Shown: positions 56,151 through 64,000 of the stretch, piece by piece
Layout: the number at the start of each line of letters is the position of its first letter
How positions within the stretch are numbered: the first letter of the stretch is position 1
From: Thiodiazotropha sp040506195
GTDB lineage: Bacteria; Pseudomonadota; Gammaproteobacteria; Chromatiales; Chromatiaceae
Direction: 5' to 3'
DNA length: 64,000 nucleotides
NCBI GenBank assembly: GCA_040506195.1
Contig: JBEVXH010000013.1
Span: 33,300-97,299, forward strand
Notes under the pieces: model-generated
The model's input: only the letters and a program-made list of their open reading frames with translations
Told to the model about the DNA's origin: nothing
Databases searched by the model: none
Program-made: the position numbers and the translations under genes

Positions 56151-56447
56151 GCCGTCACTCCGCGATTAACCTCTTACCAAAACAGATGCAATAAAACTGC
56201 CAATATAGTAATCCTTTGATTTATTGCTTGCTTTTACGTGATTGCTGAAAGTTTTCTAAGTGCTTTGTAAAGAAAATCGACGGTGACGCCATTAAAAAAA
56301 CCGCAGATTCGTTAATATTCAATAAAATTTCGCTATCTTATTGATTAAAATACAATCCGATTTTGATCAGGCCTGTCAAATCAACCGACACCTTATATGA
56401 CTACAAGATGTTGGATTTCTGGAATAAAACAAGTGTAGGATCGGTGT
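56151..56447. other. 297-bp AT-rich gap
   Basis: The stretch between the broken gene and the DUF2905 gene is AT-rich and shows no convincing ORF. It presumably contains the promoter of the 56448 gene. No hairpin with a T-run was seen. Confidence 0.35.
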
Positions 56448-56654
56448 GTGACTATGCAAAAGCTCCTGTTTGGATTGGCGATAACCGCACTCTTGTTGGG
56501 TCTGCTTTGGCCATGGATCGATAAAATCCCTTTTGGACGATTACCGGGTGATATTGTGGTGGAGCGGGAAAACTTTCGTTTCCACCTCCCTTTAACCAGC
56601 ATGCTGCTGTTAAGCGCACTGATCACTCTAATTTTATGGCTGATTCGCCGCTAG
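56448..56654 (+). CDS. DUF2905 family small membrane protein
   Basis: A 68-residue protein with two spans (LLFGLAITALLLGLLWPWI and LTSMLLLSALITLILWLI) and the central family signature IPFGRLPGDIVVERENFRFHLPL in parts (FGRLPGDI, NFRFHLPL). The function is unknown across bacteria. The start is GTG at 56448, with AGGA upstream; ATG at 56454 is the alternative. Confidence 0.88.
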   Translation: MTMQKLLFGLAITALLLGLLWPWIDKIPFGRLPGDIVVERENFRFHLPLTSMLLLSALITLILWLIRR

Positions 56655-56696
56655 GGTTTTTCACACCCAATTGCCTGTCAACAGCTAAATCTCTGA

Positions 56697-57395
56697 CTAT
56701 TCACAGGCACTGAAGTAGTCAAAGTCATCGGCCAGTGCATCACGACATTGCGCGCTCGCATAGGTGAATCCGCCTGGAACACTGTGCATGTCCTGCTGCT
56801 CCATTGAGATCAGCTGGCTCGCTGCATTACAGGCCTCTCTTGATGCGCATTGATTATCACTGCCACATACCCTGTTGCGCAACTTTTCACAGGGTGTCTC
56901 ATGCCCCGGTGAACGTCTATCGCAGGCCTGAAAAAAGGTCTCATTTCCCAATGCCTCAAGACAATGCATAGAGCTTTCAAGAATAACACCTGACCAACTG
57001 CTGCTCAGCTCACTACGCTCCATCGCAAACAGTTGGCGTGCGGGATCGCATGCGGGACTGGAATCGCACTCATTGTGCATACCGCAAACTTTATTCACCA
57101 GCTGCATGCATGCAGCATTCAGGCGATCTCGCTCCTGTTCCCGCTGAGCATCGATAATCACACGGTCTTTGACGACGACACCATCGCGTACAATGATTAC
57201 TGCCCCGTTGTCGAGTTTGTGTACTCCATCCCATAGCGGGGTAGTCTCTCCCCCAGCGGTGCGGGACGCCTTGTTGGTATCCGAATCGATGGAGATATGG
57301 CTGCCATCCTGTAGTTGACCTTGCCACGATGATGTATCGGCAAATACCGCAAGAGGCAATATGCAAAATACTGTGATGATGTGGCGCAACTGCAT
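56697..57395 (-). CDS. Secreted Cys-rich protein with a duplicated six-Cys domain
   Basis: A 232-residue exported protein: signal peptide (HIITVFCILPLAVFA), a small beta region (GAVIIVRDGVVVKDRVI), then two similar modules of about 63 residues. Each follows C-x2-LxNxVCG-x2-NxC-x2-xxAC-xxAxQL-x-ME and ends with Cys-x-(D/E)AL and (F)x(A)C: CMQLVNKVCGMHNECDSSPAC and CEKLRNRVCGSDNQCASREAC are reduced here to their shared parts VCG, N-C and AC. Six Cys per module suggest disulfides and a periplasmic or secreted site. Not a family I recognise. GGTGAG precedes the start at 57395. Confidence 0.7.
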   Translation of the reverse strand: MQLRHIITVFCILPLAVFADTSSWQGQLQDGSHISIDSDTNKASRTAGGETTPLWDGVHKLDNGAVIIVRDGVVVKDRVIIDAQREQERDRLNAACMQLVNKVCGMHNECDSSPACDPARQLFAMERSELSSSWSGVILESSMHCLEALGNETFFQACDRRSPGHETPCEKLRNRVCGSDNQCASREACNAASQLISMEQQDMHSVPGGFTYASAQCRDALADDFDYFSACE

Positions 57396-57480
57396 GCTAC
57401 TCACCCTTCGCAATTCATCTATTTCAGCATCAGAATATCATAATTTTTCCCTTAAGCTGAGCGGTTCGAGCAATCCCCCA

Positions 57481-59616
57481 TTAGCCCCTTCGCCAGGTAT
57501 GGTATTGCTCCACCCATGACAATAGCTTTTCCGGCTTATGGGCGCGTTTCCAGGCTCCTGCGGCATATTTGTTGGCCTCGAACAGCGTCGGGTAGATATG
57601 AATCGTGCCGAGTATCTTGTTCAAGCCAAAGCCGTGCTTCATGGCAGCAGTGAATTCTCCGATCAGTTCACCTGCATTCTCGCCCACGATCGTTGCCCCA
57701 AGCACCCGGTCCTTACCGGGTGGCGTCAGTACCTTCACCATACCGTGGGTCTCACCTTCCGCAATCGCCCGATCCAATTCGGAAAGATCGAATTTCGTTA
57801 CTTCGTACTCGATACCCTTTTGATTCGCCTCCTGCTCGTTGAGCCCCACCCGCGCCACCTCCGGATCGGTAAAGGTCGCAAACGGGATCACCGAGTAATC
57901 CACCTTAAAGCGACGGAATATCCCAAACAGGCTGTTCACCGCCGCGTACCACGCCTGATGGCCGGCGGTATGGGTGAACTGGTACGGACCAGCCACATCG
58001 CCACAGGCATAGATAGTTGGAATGGATGTCTGGAGGTACTCATCGGTCTCAATGGTACCGTTCGGGTTAAGTGCCACATTCAACTCCTCAAGGCCGAATC
58101 CGCTGGTATTGGGTTTCCGGCCGACGGCAACCAGCACCTGATCGAACGGCACTTTTTTCTGTGTATCGTTGTGTTCACAGATCAGCAGATTTTCACCCTC
58201 CTCTTTGACGAATTCCACCGCCTTGTGCCCAACCAGCAGGTTGATGCCTTCCTCCGTGAATTGTTGTGTCACCAGATCCGCCACATCTTCATCCTCACGT
58301 ATCATCAACCTGGGCATCATTTCGACAATAGTGACCCTGCTGCCAAATCGGGCAAAGGCCTGAGACAACTCGCATCCTATCGGACCGCCACCCAATACCA
58401 GCAGTCTTTCCGGCAATTCGCGCAATTGCCAAAGATTGTCCGAGGTAAGGTAATCGAATTGATCAATGCCGGTTATCGGCGGCACGAAGGGGCCTGCACC
58501 TGTGGCTACAATGATATGAGGGGTTCGAATTTCTATGCCGTTGACCTCCACGCTGTAGGGTGATGTGATACGCGCCTCACCCTCGATGACTTCCACCCCG
58601 AGCCCCGTATAGCGTTCCACTGAATCGTGAGGCTCAACCTCTTTGACGACTCTTTGCACCCGTTCCATGATGTTACTGAAGTTGTATTTGACATCAATGG
58701 CATCAAAGCCCCACTCATGAGCCCTGCGACTCTGGCTCAGGATGCGCGCACTACGGATCAGCGCCTTGGAAGGCACGCAACCTGTATTCAGGCAGTCACC
58801 CCCCATCTTATGTTTTTCGATCAGCGACACCTGTGATTTCACAGCCGCGGCAATATATGCCGATACCAGTCCCGCGGAACCACCCCCGATCACCACCAGG
58901 TTTTGATCGAATGCCTCAGGTCGTTCCCAATCTTTCAAAGCCTTGCGTTGTTTTAACAGTGTGACTATCTTTTTTGCCAGTAACGGAAAGAGCCCCAACA
59001 ACACAAAGGATCCGATCAAAGCCGGCGAGAGAATTCCGGATGCCGAATCGAGAGTTGCAAGCTGTGTACCCGCATTTACATAGACCACTGTCCCAGCCAA
59101 CATACCGACCTGGCTGACCCAATAGAAGGTCCAGGTACGGATAGGCGTCAAACCCATCAACAGATTGATCACGAAAAAAGGAAAAATCGGCACCAACCTC
59201 AGGGTAAAGAGATAGAAGGCGCCATCCTTCCGCATGCCCTCATTGATCGCCTTTAAACGGTCGCCATAACGATTCTGCACCATATCCTTAAGCAGAAAAC
59301 GGGCTATCAGAAAAGCAAGCGTGGCGCCGATAGTAGAGGCAAAGGAAACCAACACCGAGCCCCACAACAAACCGAAGACCGCGCCTATCGCCAAGGTCAT
59401 GACTGCCGCACCGGGAAGAGAGAGGGCGGTTACCGCCACATAGACGACAAAGAAAACCACCGTGGCCAGTAACGGGTGTGAGCTTTTCCAAGAGATAATG
59501 CCATCTCGTTGAGACTTCAGATAATCGAGAGTCAGAACCTTATCCAGATCAAATAGAAAAAAGGCAAACACCAGCAGTGCCACTACGAGCAGGACGATCA
59601 GTTTACGGGGATTCAT
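57481..59616 (-). CDS. TVP38/TMEM64-flavoprotein disulfide reductase fusion
   Basis: Residues ~1-225 are a TVP38/DedA-superfamily membrane domain (AIGAVFGLLWGSVLVSFAST, FPFFVINLLMGLTPI). Residues ~240-711 are a dihydrolipoamide dehydrogenase/mercuric reductase-type flavoprotein: FAD motif VVIGGGSAGLVSAYIAA, redox pair GGDCLNTGCVPSKAL, NAD(P) motif LLVLGGGPIGCELSQAF, YACGDVAGPYQFTHTAGHQA and dimer end HIYPTLFEANKYAAG. The fusion ties thiol-disulfide or metal reduction to the inner membrane. The substrate is unknown; the canonical lipoamide His-Glu pair at the extreme C-terminus is not evident. Confidence 0.9.
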   Translation of the reverse strand: MNPRKLIVLLVVALLVFAFFLFDLDKVLTLDYLKSQRDGIISWKSSHPLLATVVFFVVYVAVTALSLPGAAVMTLAIGAVFGLLWGSVLVSFASTIGATLAFLIARFLLKDMVQNRYGDRLKAINEGMRKDGAFYLFTLRLVPIFPFFVINLLMGLTPIRTWTFYWVSQVGMLAGTVVYVNAGTQLATLDSASGILSPALIGSFVLLGLFPLLAKKIVTLLKQRKALKDWERPEAFDQNLVVIGGGSAGLVSAYIAAAVKSQVSLIEKHKMGGDCLNTGCVPSKALIRSARILSQSRRAHEWGFDAIDVKYNFSNIMERVQRVVKEVEPHDSVERYTGLGVEVIEGEARITSPYSVEVNGIEIRTPHIIVATGAGPFVPPITGIDQFDYLTSDNLWQLRELPERLLVLGGGPIGCELSQAFARFGSRVTIVEMMPRLMIREDEDVADLVTQQFTEEGINLLVGHKAVEFVKEEGENLLICEHNDTQKKVPFDQVLVAVGRKPNTSGFGLEELNVALNPNGTIETDEYLQTSIPTIYACGDVAGPYQFTHTAGHQAWYAAVNSLFGIFRRFKVDYSVIPFATFTDPEVARVGLNEQEANQKGIEYEVTKFDLSELDRAIAEGETHGMVKVLTPPGKDRVLGATIVGENAGELIGEFTAAMKHGFGLNKILGTIHIYPTLFEANKYAAGAWKRAHKPEKLLSWVEQYHTWRRG

Positions 59617-59991
59617 GGGCTTGTACCTTGCTAAACAACATGCATTTTTTTATCTACGATCTATCCTAGCAGATAGATTCAAAAGAGTTTGCAAAGGAAT
59701 ACAATAACCCTAAATCGCGGGCCACCAGAAACACATTTTTCCTGGATCTAAAGCAGTTTAGATTGGAACGCAGTGTGAAAGTGATGCAATTAGGCTTTCA
59801 GATTAAAGAAGACGATGAAAAAATCAAATGATCAAGAAGGCACCGGTGATTCTGAACAAGTCAGATTGTGAACGTATACTTCTTCAATGCGACATTAGCA
59901 TTTGAAAGTCGGCCAATTACCATTGCTGACCAAATAGAGAAGAAATACTAGCTGCACAATACCATCCATGACTTATTCAGAGCCTGCTTGG
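59617..59991. other. 375-bp gap without a convincing gene
   Basis: Two short plus-strand frames near 59780-59880 (one reads MQLGFQIKEDDEKIK, another MKKSNDQEGTGDSEQVRL) overlap in different phases and lack ribosome-binding sites. They could be debris of a small gene. The promoter of the 57481-59616 gene must lie at the left end. Nothing else is recognisable. Confidence 0.3.
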
Positions 59992-61413
59992 CTATTGTAG
60001 AGAAACCGGTTGTTCCAGGACCGACTTCAACGGAGCCACTTCATCCGAAACAGTGCTTTTATCGGCCACATCACTATAGGCCTGGTGGAGTTTTTCACCA
60101 TCTTCTGCAGTCTCTGGTAAGGCTATGCCGAGATGCGTCTTCAGCTTATTGATACCTACAATCAGACGGTATTGGGAGAATATGTGATCATACCAGGTCT
60201 TGGCTTTCTCTCTTTTTGCCTCATACAACTCATTCTCAGAATCCAGTAAATCGAGCAATGAGCGCTTACCGAGGTTAAACTGCCAGGCATAGGCATCACG
60301 GGTCTTTTCACTGGCAAGCACATGTTCCTGTTGAAAAACCAGTTGCTTTTGAGTGACATCATAGGCCGACCACGACAACCTGACGCTTTCCACAACCTGG
60401 CGATAGGTGTTGTTGCGGATCTCTTTGGCTTCATTGACCAAATGGGCATTTTGCCTGTTACGCGCCCGATCCTTACCGCCGGCAAACAGATTGTAACGCA
60501 TCCGAAGCATTGCCGTGACATCGTCATCACGCCCTTCCACGCCATCCAGGTCATCACCGTACCTTGCCCCGAGTTCAAGATCCAGGCGCGGATAGTGAGC
60601 ACTTTTGGATGCCTTGTACTGAGCCGCCGCGGCAGTCACATCAGCATTTGCTGATTTCAATGTCGGGTGATTTTCAAGTGCAAGCTGTATGGCCGCATCC
60701 TGATTTTGCGGCAGAATCTCATTCACTGCAGCTATGGGTTCGAGCGCTTTCGGCAGCAGCCCTACCACACGTAGAAAGTTTGTCTCCGCGTCTTTGAGAT
60801 TCACTTCATCCGATAGCATATTTGCCGAGGCAGAGGCACGCCGGCCTGTAATCTGCGCCAAATCAGAGGTTCTGCCAACACCGGAATTGCTTCTCAGCTC
60901 CACCTGATCGTAGATTCTTGCATGGGCCTGCAGATTTTCCGATGAAAGCGCCATCAGATCCCGGTGCAGAAGGACTTGTATATAGGTATCCACAGCTTTA
61001 AGTCCAAGTTTTTCACTGGCGCTCTCAAGCACTCTTCGCTGTGCTTCTACCCTGGCATTCTGACGATCCACCTCACTTTGAGTGGCAAATCCGTCAAACA
61101 ACATCTGGTTCAGCGTCAAACTGGCTTCTTTCCGAGTCAGAGAGCGATAATCATCACCGCTGGCCCGGGTCGTATTATTGTCAGTCCGCTCATAACCTGC
61201 TGCCGCGTTCAGGTCGATAGACGGCATATAACCGGATTTTGCTTGATCCAATTCCTCAAGACGTGATAGATGCTGGTTGGATTCCACCAGCACCTCAGGA
61301 TTGGTTATGATTGCATGCTCCACCGCTGTACGCAGATCCAAAGCATATGCAGGACTAAAAAGAATAAAAACCAGGGCTGCGATACCAGACTTCACTAACA
61401 CTTTGCCAACCAT
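59992..61413 (-). CDS. TolC-family outer-membrane protein for type I secretion
   Basis: A 473-residue exported protein (signal GIAALVFILFSPAYA) with two TolC/OEP repeats, each a helical hairpin and beta segment: LDLRTAVEHAIITNPEVL and MPSIDLNAAAGYERTDN in the first, AIQLALENHPTLKSANADV and YPRLDLELGARYGDD in the second, with VGRTSDLAQITGRRA between. It forms the trimeric duct for type I export or efflux. The adjacent RTX adhesin on the same strand makes a LapE/TolC-like role likely. The inner-membrane ABC and adaptor genes are not in the window. Confidence 0.9.
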   Translation of the reverse strand: MVGKVLVKSGIAALVFILFSPAYALDLRTAVEHAIITNPEVLVESNQHLSRLEELDQAKSGYMPSIDLNAAAGYERTDNNTTRASGDDYRSLTRKEASLTLNQMLFDGFATQSEVDRQNARVEAQRRVLESASEKLGLKAVDTYIQVLLHRDLMALSSENLQAHARIYDQVELRSNSGVGRTSDLAQITGRRASASANMLSDEVNLKDAETNFLRVVGLLPKALEPIAAVNEILPQNQDAAIQLALENHPTLKSANADVTAAAAQYKASKSAHYPRLDLELGARYGDDLDGVEGRDDDVTAMLRMRYNLFAGGKDRARNRQNAHLVNEAKEIRNNTYRQVVESVRLSWSAYDVTQKQLVFQQEHVLASEKTRDAYAWQFNLGKRSLLDLLDSENELYEAKREKAKTWYDHIFSQYRLIVGINKLKTHLGIALPETAEDGEKLHQAYSDVADKSTVSDEVAPLKSVLEQPVSLQ

Positions 61414-61751
61414 ATGTTACGTTAAATTTACAATCACTTTTTAATTATTGTGAACCAGTTAGCATTCAATAGCGGCATATTAGCAGCTAACTTAAACGCT
61501 AGATTATAGGTATACCCATTACGTGGAGCATGTGGCGACTGCGCAATCAACTATCTTCAACAATCGATCCCTTTCGACTGTAAAACACCCAAACATCGAT
61601 TGCGCGAATCAGCTCGCCATGTAGTATTTATTAATTTAAATACAATCAGTTACAATAACTTACTCAATCTACATATACGTACATCAATTATCAAGCTGTG
61701 CGCTGTAAAACTATGTGAATTTTGATTTTCGCACCCGACTACCCTCACCAC
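61414..61751. other. AT-rich control region upstream of the TolC-family gene
   Basis: 338 bp of low-GC sequence without a convincing ORF separate the TolC-family gene from the adhesin terminator. Stretches such as TTTATTAATTTAAATACAA near 61627 suggest promoter or regulator DNA. No specific site can be named. Confidence 0.35.
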
Positions 61752-61777
61752 AAAAAAAGGGCCCTCTTGGGGCCCTT
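61752..61777 (-). terminator. Rho-independent terminator of the adhesin gene
   Basis: On the minus strand an 8-bp stem AAGGGCCC/GGGCCCTT (61757-61764 with 61770-61777) is followed by a run of T reaching 61752. It lies about 30 bp after the adhesin stop, so the TolC-family gene has its own promoter. Confidence 0.92.
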
Positions 61778-61808
61778 AACTGCATCTATCCGATTCAGCT
61801 GCGACGGG

Positions 61809-64000
61809 TCAAACAATCGTCACATTCACCTGATCTTCAATCAACAGGGTCACGCTATCATCCGTATTGAGATACTCGGTAAAGGTGTGGCCGTTTTGGG
61901 TGACTGTATTTCCGGACTCGTGCCAATCGCTCGTCAGTTCCACACTGTCAGAGGTATCACCCAGAATCTCCAGCAGATTGTCATCGTCAGTCATTGTCAA
62001 CACATCAGACACAGTCAGATTCAAGATGTCGTGATTGCCTACCGTGAGATCTATTCTCTCTATGTTTCTGATATTGGATATGCTACTGAAGTCAAGGTCA
62101 TCGTTATCAGGTGCAATGAGTGTGTCGAAACCGGTATTTCCGGTGATCAGACTATCGGCTGAATCGAAGATCAGCGTATCATTTCCACCGCCGCCGCGTA
62201 ATTGGTCACTCCCAGACCCACCGTCAAGAACATCATCGCCGCCACGACCTCGCAAGATATCATTCCCTTCATATCCAGATAGATACTCATCTGCAGCAGT
62301 ACCTCTCAGGATATCAGCGATAGCCGATCCATCGATACTCTGGTAACCGCCGATTGTTATGGTCAGCGTCGCACTGGAAACATCGCCATCCTCATCCGTA
62401 ATCGAATAGCTGAAAGTATCAGTAATCGTATCCCCGGGGGCCAAATCATCTTTGGTATCACGGTTCAATTGGAAGGAATAGGCGCCGCTGGAGTTGACCG
62501 TCAGATTGCCATATGGGCTTGATGTGTCACCCCAGACAACATTGGATACAGATCCATCACCGCCTGTTATGTTTGACACGCTCCCCGTAACCACGGGAAG
62601 AGTATCGGTGGAAACGATACTCCCCATGATCTCAAACGGGTTCACCGCCTGTTCATCTGTTCGAATTGTGGATACGATCTGACCATTGGAATCCATGAAT
62701 CCATCCACTCTGACCTCATACTCCTGACCGCCAATGGAAATCGTCACCGCTTGAGCGGGTAGCGTTATGATATCTCTCGGATCAGCACCATCATTTGGTG
62801 TCTCATTATGATCCATCAAGACATCGAACTGCACTGTAGTTGGGATACCATTGACCACCACATCCATTTCAATGGTAAGAGTGACCTGATCCAGTGTGGA
62901 TGAGTTGGCATATATAGGCCAGTTATTGTGTGAGAAGTCTGCCAGCTTGAATGATTCGCCTATCTGCACGCTTTGGCCACCGCCGGTATAAACCGGGTTG
63001 TCTACCAAAGTATACCCTGATTGGGATCCGCCTTGTGGAACACTTCCCCACAATAGATTATCAACAAAGCTGTCTGCATCTGTATCTTGTTGGGTTACAT
63101 CGCCCGTACCATTGATGAATATAGGATTGGTCCAGCCAGCAGAGAGATTTTGTATTCCCAGCGAGTCAACTCCGATATACATATTGGCGGAAATATTACC
63201 TGCTTTTGGCGCATCATCTTCAATCTGAATAGTAAGCGGTGCAGACGCACTATCCGTACCATCGTCTACAGTAACATCCACATCGAAAGAAATAACATCT
63301 TCCTGGCCGACAACCGGATGATCCACCCTATCCGATAGTGTAACAGTATAGTTTCCAGCCTGATCTATGGATATACGCACAACTTCTGAACCACCAGCAG
63401 AACCTATGAGCGTATCAGTCCCATCACCCGTCCAGGTTATGGGCTGACCATAAGATGTCATAGCGACGCCAGGCTCTGCCAATGACACGGTCAAGGTATC
63501 ACCTTCAGGATCACTTACAGACATACTGCCGCTGTCAGTGACACTATCTGTTGTATCAGTTGGCGTGCCTGTGTTATCAGGCATACCGTTAACCAGACCC
63601 TCTTCAGAAACTGCAGCTGTTGCAGGAGTTATTTCAGGCAGATCATTCACTTCATTAACAGTAACCGTCACCGTGGCGGTATCAGTGCCACCGTTGCCAT
63701 CATCGATGGTGTAGGTAAAGGTGTCGGTACCATTGAAGTCCGCATTCGGTGTGTATACAGGGTTTCCTGATACCGGATCGATGGCAACCGATCCATTGGT
63801 ACCTTGAGTGACCGCAGTCACGGTCAGCGTATCACCATCCGGATCGCTGTCGTTCGGCAGGACATCGACAGTGACTGGAACATCCTCATCTGTACCTATA
63901 GCGTCATCCACAGCAACAGGGGCATCATTCACAGCGCCCACAGTTACGGTGACTGTAGCAGTGTCAGTCCCACCGTTGCCATCGTCGATGGTGTAGGTGA
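61809..64000 (-). CDS. Large RTX/cadherin-like adhesin, 3' end (5' truncated by the window)
   Basis: The frame is open to the window edge; the visible ~730 residues are the C-terminus. From the left of the protein come tandem cadherin-like/VCBS repeats (VNDAPVAVDD, ALPNDSDPDGDTLTV-like blocks, TFTYTIDDGNGGTDTATVTV, seen twice), a T1SS-143-type repeat region (SGAYSFQLNRDTKDDLAPGD, TFSYSITDEDGDVSSATLTI), then Gly/Asp Ca-binding nonapeptides (GYEGNDILRGRGGDDVLDGG, SDQLRGGGGNDTLIF) and a C-terminal type I secretion signal (NVTIV end). It would be exported whole and held on the surface for adhesion or biofilm. Repeat DNA may be hard to assemble. Confidence 0.9.
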   Translation of the reverse strand, partial: TYTIDDGNGGTDTATVTVTVGAVNDAPVAVDDAIGTDEDVPVTVDVLPNDSDPDGDTLTVTAVTQGTNGSVAIDPVSGNPVYTPNADFNGTDTFTYTIDDGNGGTDTATVTVTVNEVNDLPEITPATAAVSEEGLVNGMPDNTGTPTDTTDSVTDSGSMSVSDPEGDTLTVSLAEPGVAMTSYGQPITWTGDGTDTLIGSAGGSEVVRISIDQAGNYTVTLSDRVDHPVVGQEDVISFDVDVTVDDGTDSASAPLTIQIEDDAPKAGNISANMYIGVDSLGIQNLSAGWTNPIFINGTGDVTQQDTDADSFVDNLLWGSVPQGGSQSGYTLVDNPVYTGGGQSVQIGESFKLADFSHNNWPIYANSSTLDQVTLTIEMDVVVNGIPTTVQFDVLMDHNETPNDGADPRDIITLPAQAVTISIGGQEYEVRVDGFMDSNGQIVSTIRTDEQAVNPFEIMGSIVSTDTLPVVTGSVSNITGGDGSVSNVVWGDTSSPYGNLTVNSSGAYSFQLNRDTKDDLAPGDTITDTFSYSITDEDGDVSSATLTITIGGYQSIDGSAIADILRGTAADEYLSGYEGNDILRGRGGDDVLDGGSGSDQLRGGGGNDTLIFDSADSLITGNTGFDTLIAPDNDDLDFSSISNIRNIERIDLTVGNHDILNLTVSDVLTMTDDDNLLEILGDTSDSVELTSDWHESGNTVTQNGHTFTEYLNTDDSVTLLIEDQVNVTIV

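Noticed and set aside
57538..58563. 341-codon plus-strand frame antisense to the flavoprotein fusion
   Set aside because: The opposite frame has full FAD, redox and NAD motifs; this one is its complement without recognisable features.
61809..64000. Direct repeats resembling a CRISPR array or minisatellite in the right end
   Set aside because: They are codon-level repeats of cadherin-like and Gly/Asp nonapeptide motifs in an open reading frame, without spacer architecture.

Overview
The window looks like a gammaproteobacterial chromosome. GreB, SrkA (YihE), YaeQ, ArfB, YbgA, a MotY-like protein and a class III poly(hydroxyalkanoate) synthase pair (PhaC/PhaE) together suggest a Chromatiales-type organism, perhaps a sulfur oxidiser. 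This is inference from gene content; no rRNA or sulfur-oxidation gene is present to settle it.

Layout. Positions 1-1517 look like the right end of an integrated accessory element: only tiny or broken ORFs, ending at 1518-1562 in the 3' part of a tRNA (best guess tRNA-Val, CAC), the usual footprint of tyrosine-recombinase integration. From 1591 the DNA is core-like. Region 1591-7935 (minus strand) holds a lipase-like hydrolase, a PlsC-type acyltransferase, a MotY-like OmpA protein and an apparent operon of DUF6394, an RCK potassium channel and a hemerythrin. Region 7969-15775 is signalling: CheV, a symporter-histidine kinase with an AAA+ response regulator that lacks GAFTGA, and a REC-PAS-GGDEF protein with a degenerate GGDEF motif.

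Region 16330-23233 is an acetate module: DUF4212 plus a sodium:solute symporter (uptake), a cNMP/CBS/nucleotidyltransferase protein and a DEDD exonuclease (probable regulators), and acetyl-CoA synthetase. Citrate synthase (31063) and the PHA cluster (49795-55786) are the likely sinks for the acetyl-CoA. Region 24685-27825 encodes a surface subtilisin-like lipoprotein next to a PrcB-like lipoprotein. Region 28044-46796 is mixed housekeeping and stress functions (GreB, SrkA, thiopurine methyltransferase, YaeQ, ArfB, PQQ sugar dehydrogenase, RpfC-like hybrid kinase, YdbL/YdbH envelope proteins, a coiled-coil SPOR-like protein with a G10 tract, truncated hemoglobin, TudS-YbgA, peroxiredoxin). A 179-bp MITE-like element sits at 46994-47172.

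The PHA cluster has phaC-phaE divergent from phaA-phaR-phaP-phaB, the Allochromatium-type order, with a shared TGC-rich motif that may be the PhaR operator. The right end carries a Cys-rich duplicated secreted protein, a TVP38-flavoprotein disulfide reductase fusion, a TolC-family outer-membrane protein and the 3' end of a large RTX adhesin that runs off the window; the last two fit a type I secretion system whose ABC and fusion subunits are outside the window.
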